Source: Desulfocapsa sulfexigens
GTDB lineage: Bacteria > Desulfobacterota > Desulfobulbia > Desulfobulbales > Desulfocapsaceae
Direction of reading: 5' to 3'
NCBI GenBank assembly: GCA_015661935.1
Contig: DQVD01000257.1
Coordinates: 1-6,527, forward strand
Length of the DNA stretch: 6,527 nt
The notes under the pieces are model-generated. The model made no database searches and was not told the origin of the DNA. It saw only the letters and a program-made list of their open reading frames with translations. Numbering within the stretch: the first letter of the stretch is position 1; each line of letters begins with the position of its first letter. A program made the translations under genes and the position numbers. Positions 6,391-6,527 of the stretch are shown here, one piece after another.

Positions 6391-6428
6391 AAGGCGGCTT
6401 GAGAATTTTCTCAAGCCGCCTTTTTTTT
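6391..6428 (+). terminator. Strong intrinsic terminator after the HPt gene
   Basis: A perfect 14-bp stem (6391-6404 with 6409-6422; core ggcggcttgaga) with a four-base loop is followed by a run of Ts to 6428. It ends the rightward HPt transcript. It lies between convergent genes; on the minus strand the stem is followed by ttccttttat, so it may also stop the leftward pntB-like transcript, though less efficiently. Confidence 0.93.
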
Positions 6429-6445
6429 GTTCAAGATAAAACCAG

Positions 6446-6527
6446 CTACTCTTTAACTGCAGATAATAGTTTCTGCATGGATGCCTTGGCATCACCAAAG
6501 AGCATCATGGTGTTGTCTTTAAAGAAA
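6446..6527 (-). CDS. pntB: Probable PntB, NAD(P) transhydrogenase beta subunit (C-terminal end only)
   Basis: Only the last 26 codons and the TAG stop (6448-6446) are in the window. The tail reads FFKDNTMMLFGDAK followed by an amphipathic helix ending in AVKE. The FFK-NT-MLFGDAK string is the conserved C-terminal end of the NADP(H)-binding dIII domain of PntB, whose enzyme is an inner-membrane proton-translocating transhydrogenase that exchanges hydride between NADH and NADP+. The identification rests on this short but distinctive motif. The gene runs toward the HPt gene, and the terminator at 6391-6428 lies 18 bases past its stop. Confidence 0.82.
   Translation of the reverse strand, partial: FFKDNTMMLFGDAKASMQKLLSAVKE

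Overview
The window reads as ordinary chromosomal core DNA from an anaerobe-like Gram-negative bacterium, most likely a member of the Desulfobacterota (the former Deltaproteobacteria, such as Desulfobulbales-type sulfur bacteria). This rests on SelB-dependent selenocysteine decoding, a Cys-rich Mrp/NBP35-type Fe-S ATPase, a PntB transhydrogenase tail and palindromic intergenic repeats. The placement is an inference from gene types and style, not from a search.

Left end (1-739): the first 163 bases hold the start of a leftward gene whose short basic head and acidic stretch look like the N-terminus of the SRP receptor FtsY. A 576-base spacer without genes follows. Its left half holds two palindromic, MITE/REP-like elements (179-331 and 370-478) that share a 17-bp end motif, present four times in alternating orientation. 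The rest (479-739) is AT-rich leader DNA ahead of mrp.

Centre (740-4402): three rightward genes probably form one transcription unit. They are an Mrp/ApbC-type Fe-S cluster carrier ATPase with Cys-rich tails at both ends, a glyoxalase-II-like metallo-beta-lactamase-fold hydrolase, and the selenocysteine-specific elongation factor selB. A heptad-based inverted repeat (1736-1815) separates the first two genes; the second and third are 12 bases apart.

Right part (4403-6527): tilS (tRNA-Ile lysidine synthetase) runs leftward and converges on selB. Divergent from tilS across an AT-rich spacer is a small standalone HPt phosphotransfer protein. A strong hairpin plus T-run terminator (6391-6428) follows it. 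The last bases are the C-terminal end of a leftward gene whose tail matches PntB, the beta subunit of NAD(P) transhydrogenase.

The genes are mostly housekeeping: protein targeting, Fe-S assembly, selenocysteine insertion, tRNA modification, phosphorelay and redox balance. I see no defence system, CRISPR array, phage, tRNA or rRNA gene, and no clear new multi-gene system. The most distinctive material is the paired intergenic palindromes next to ftsY and the Cys-rich ends of the Mrp protein.
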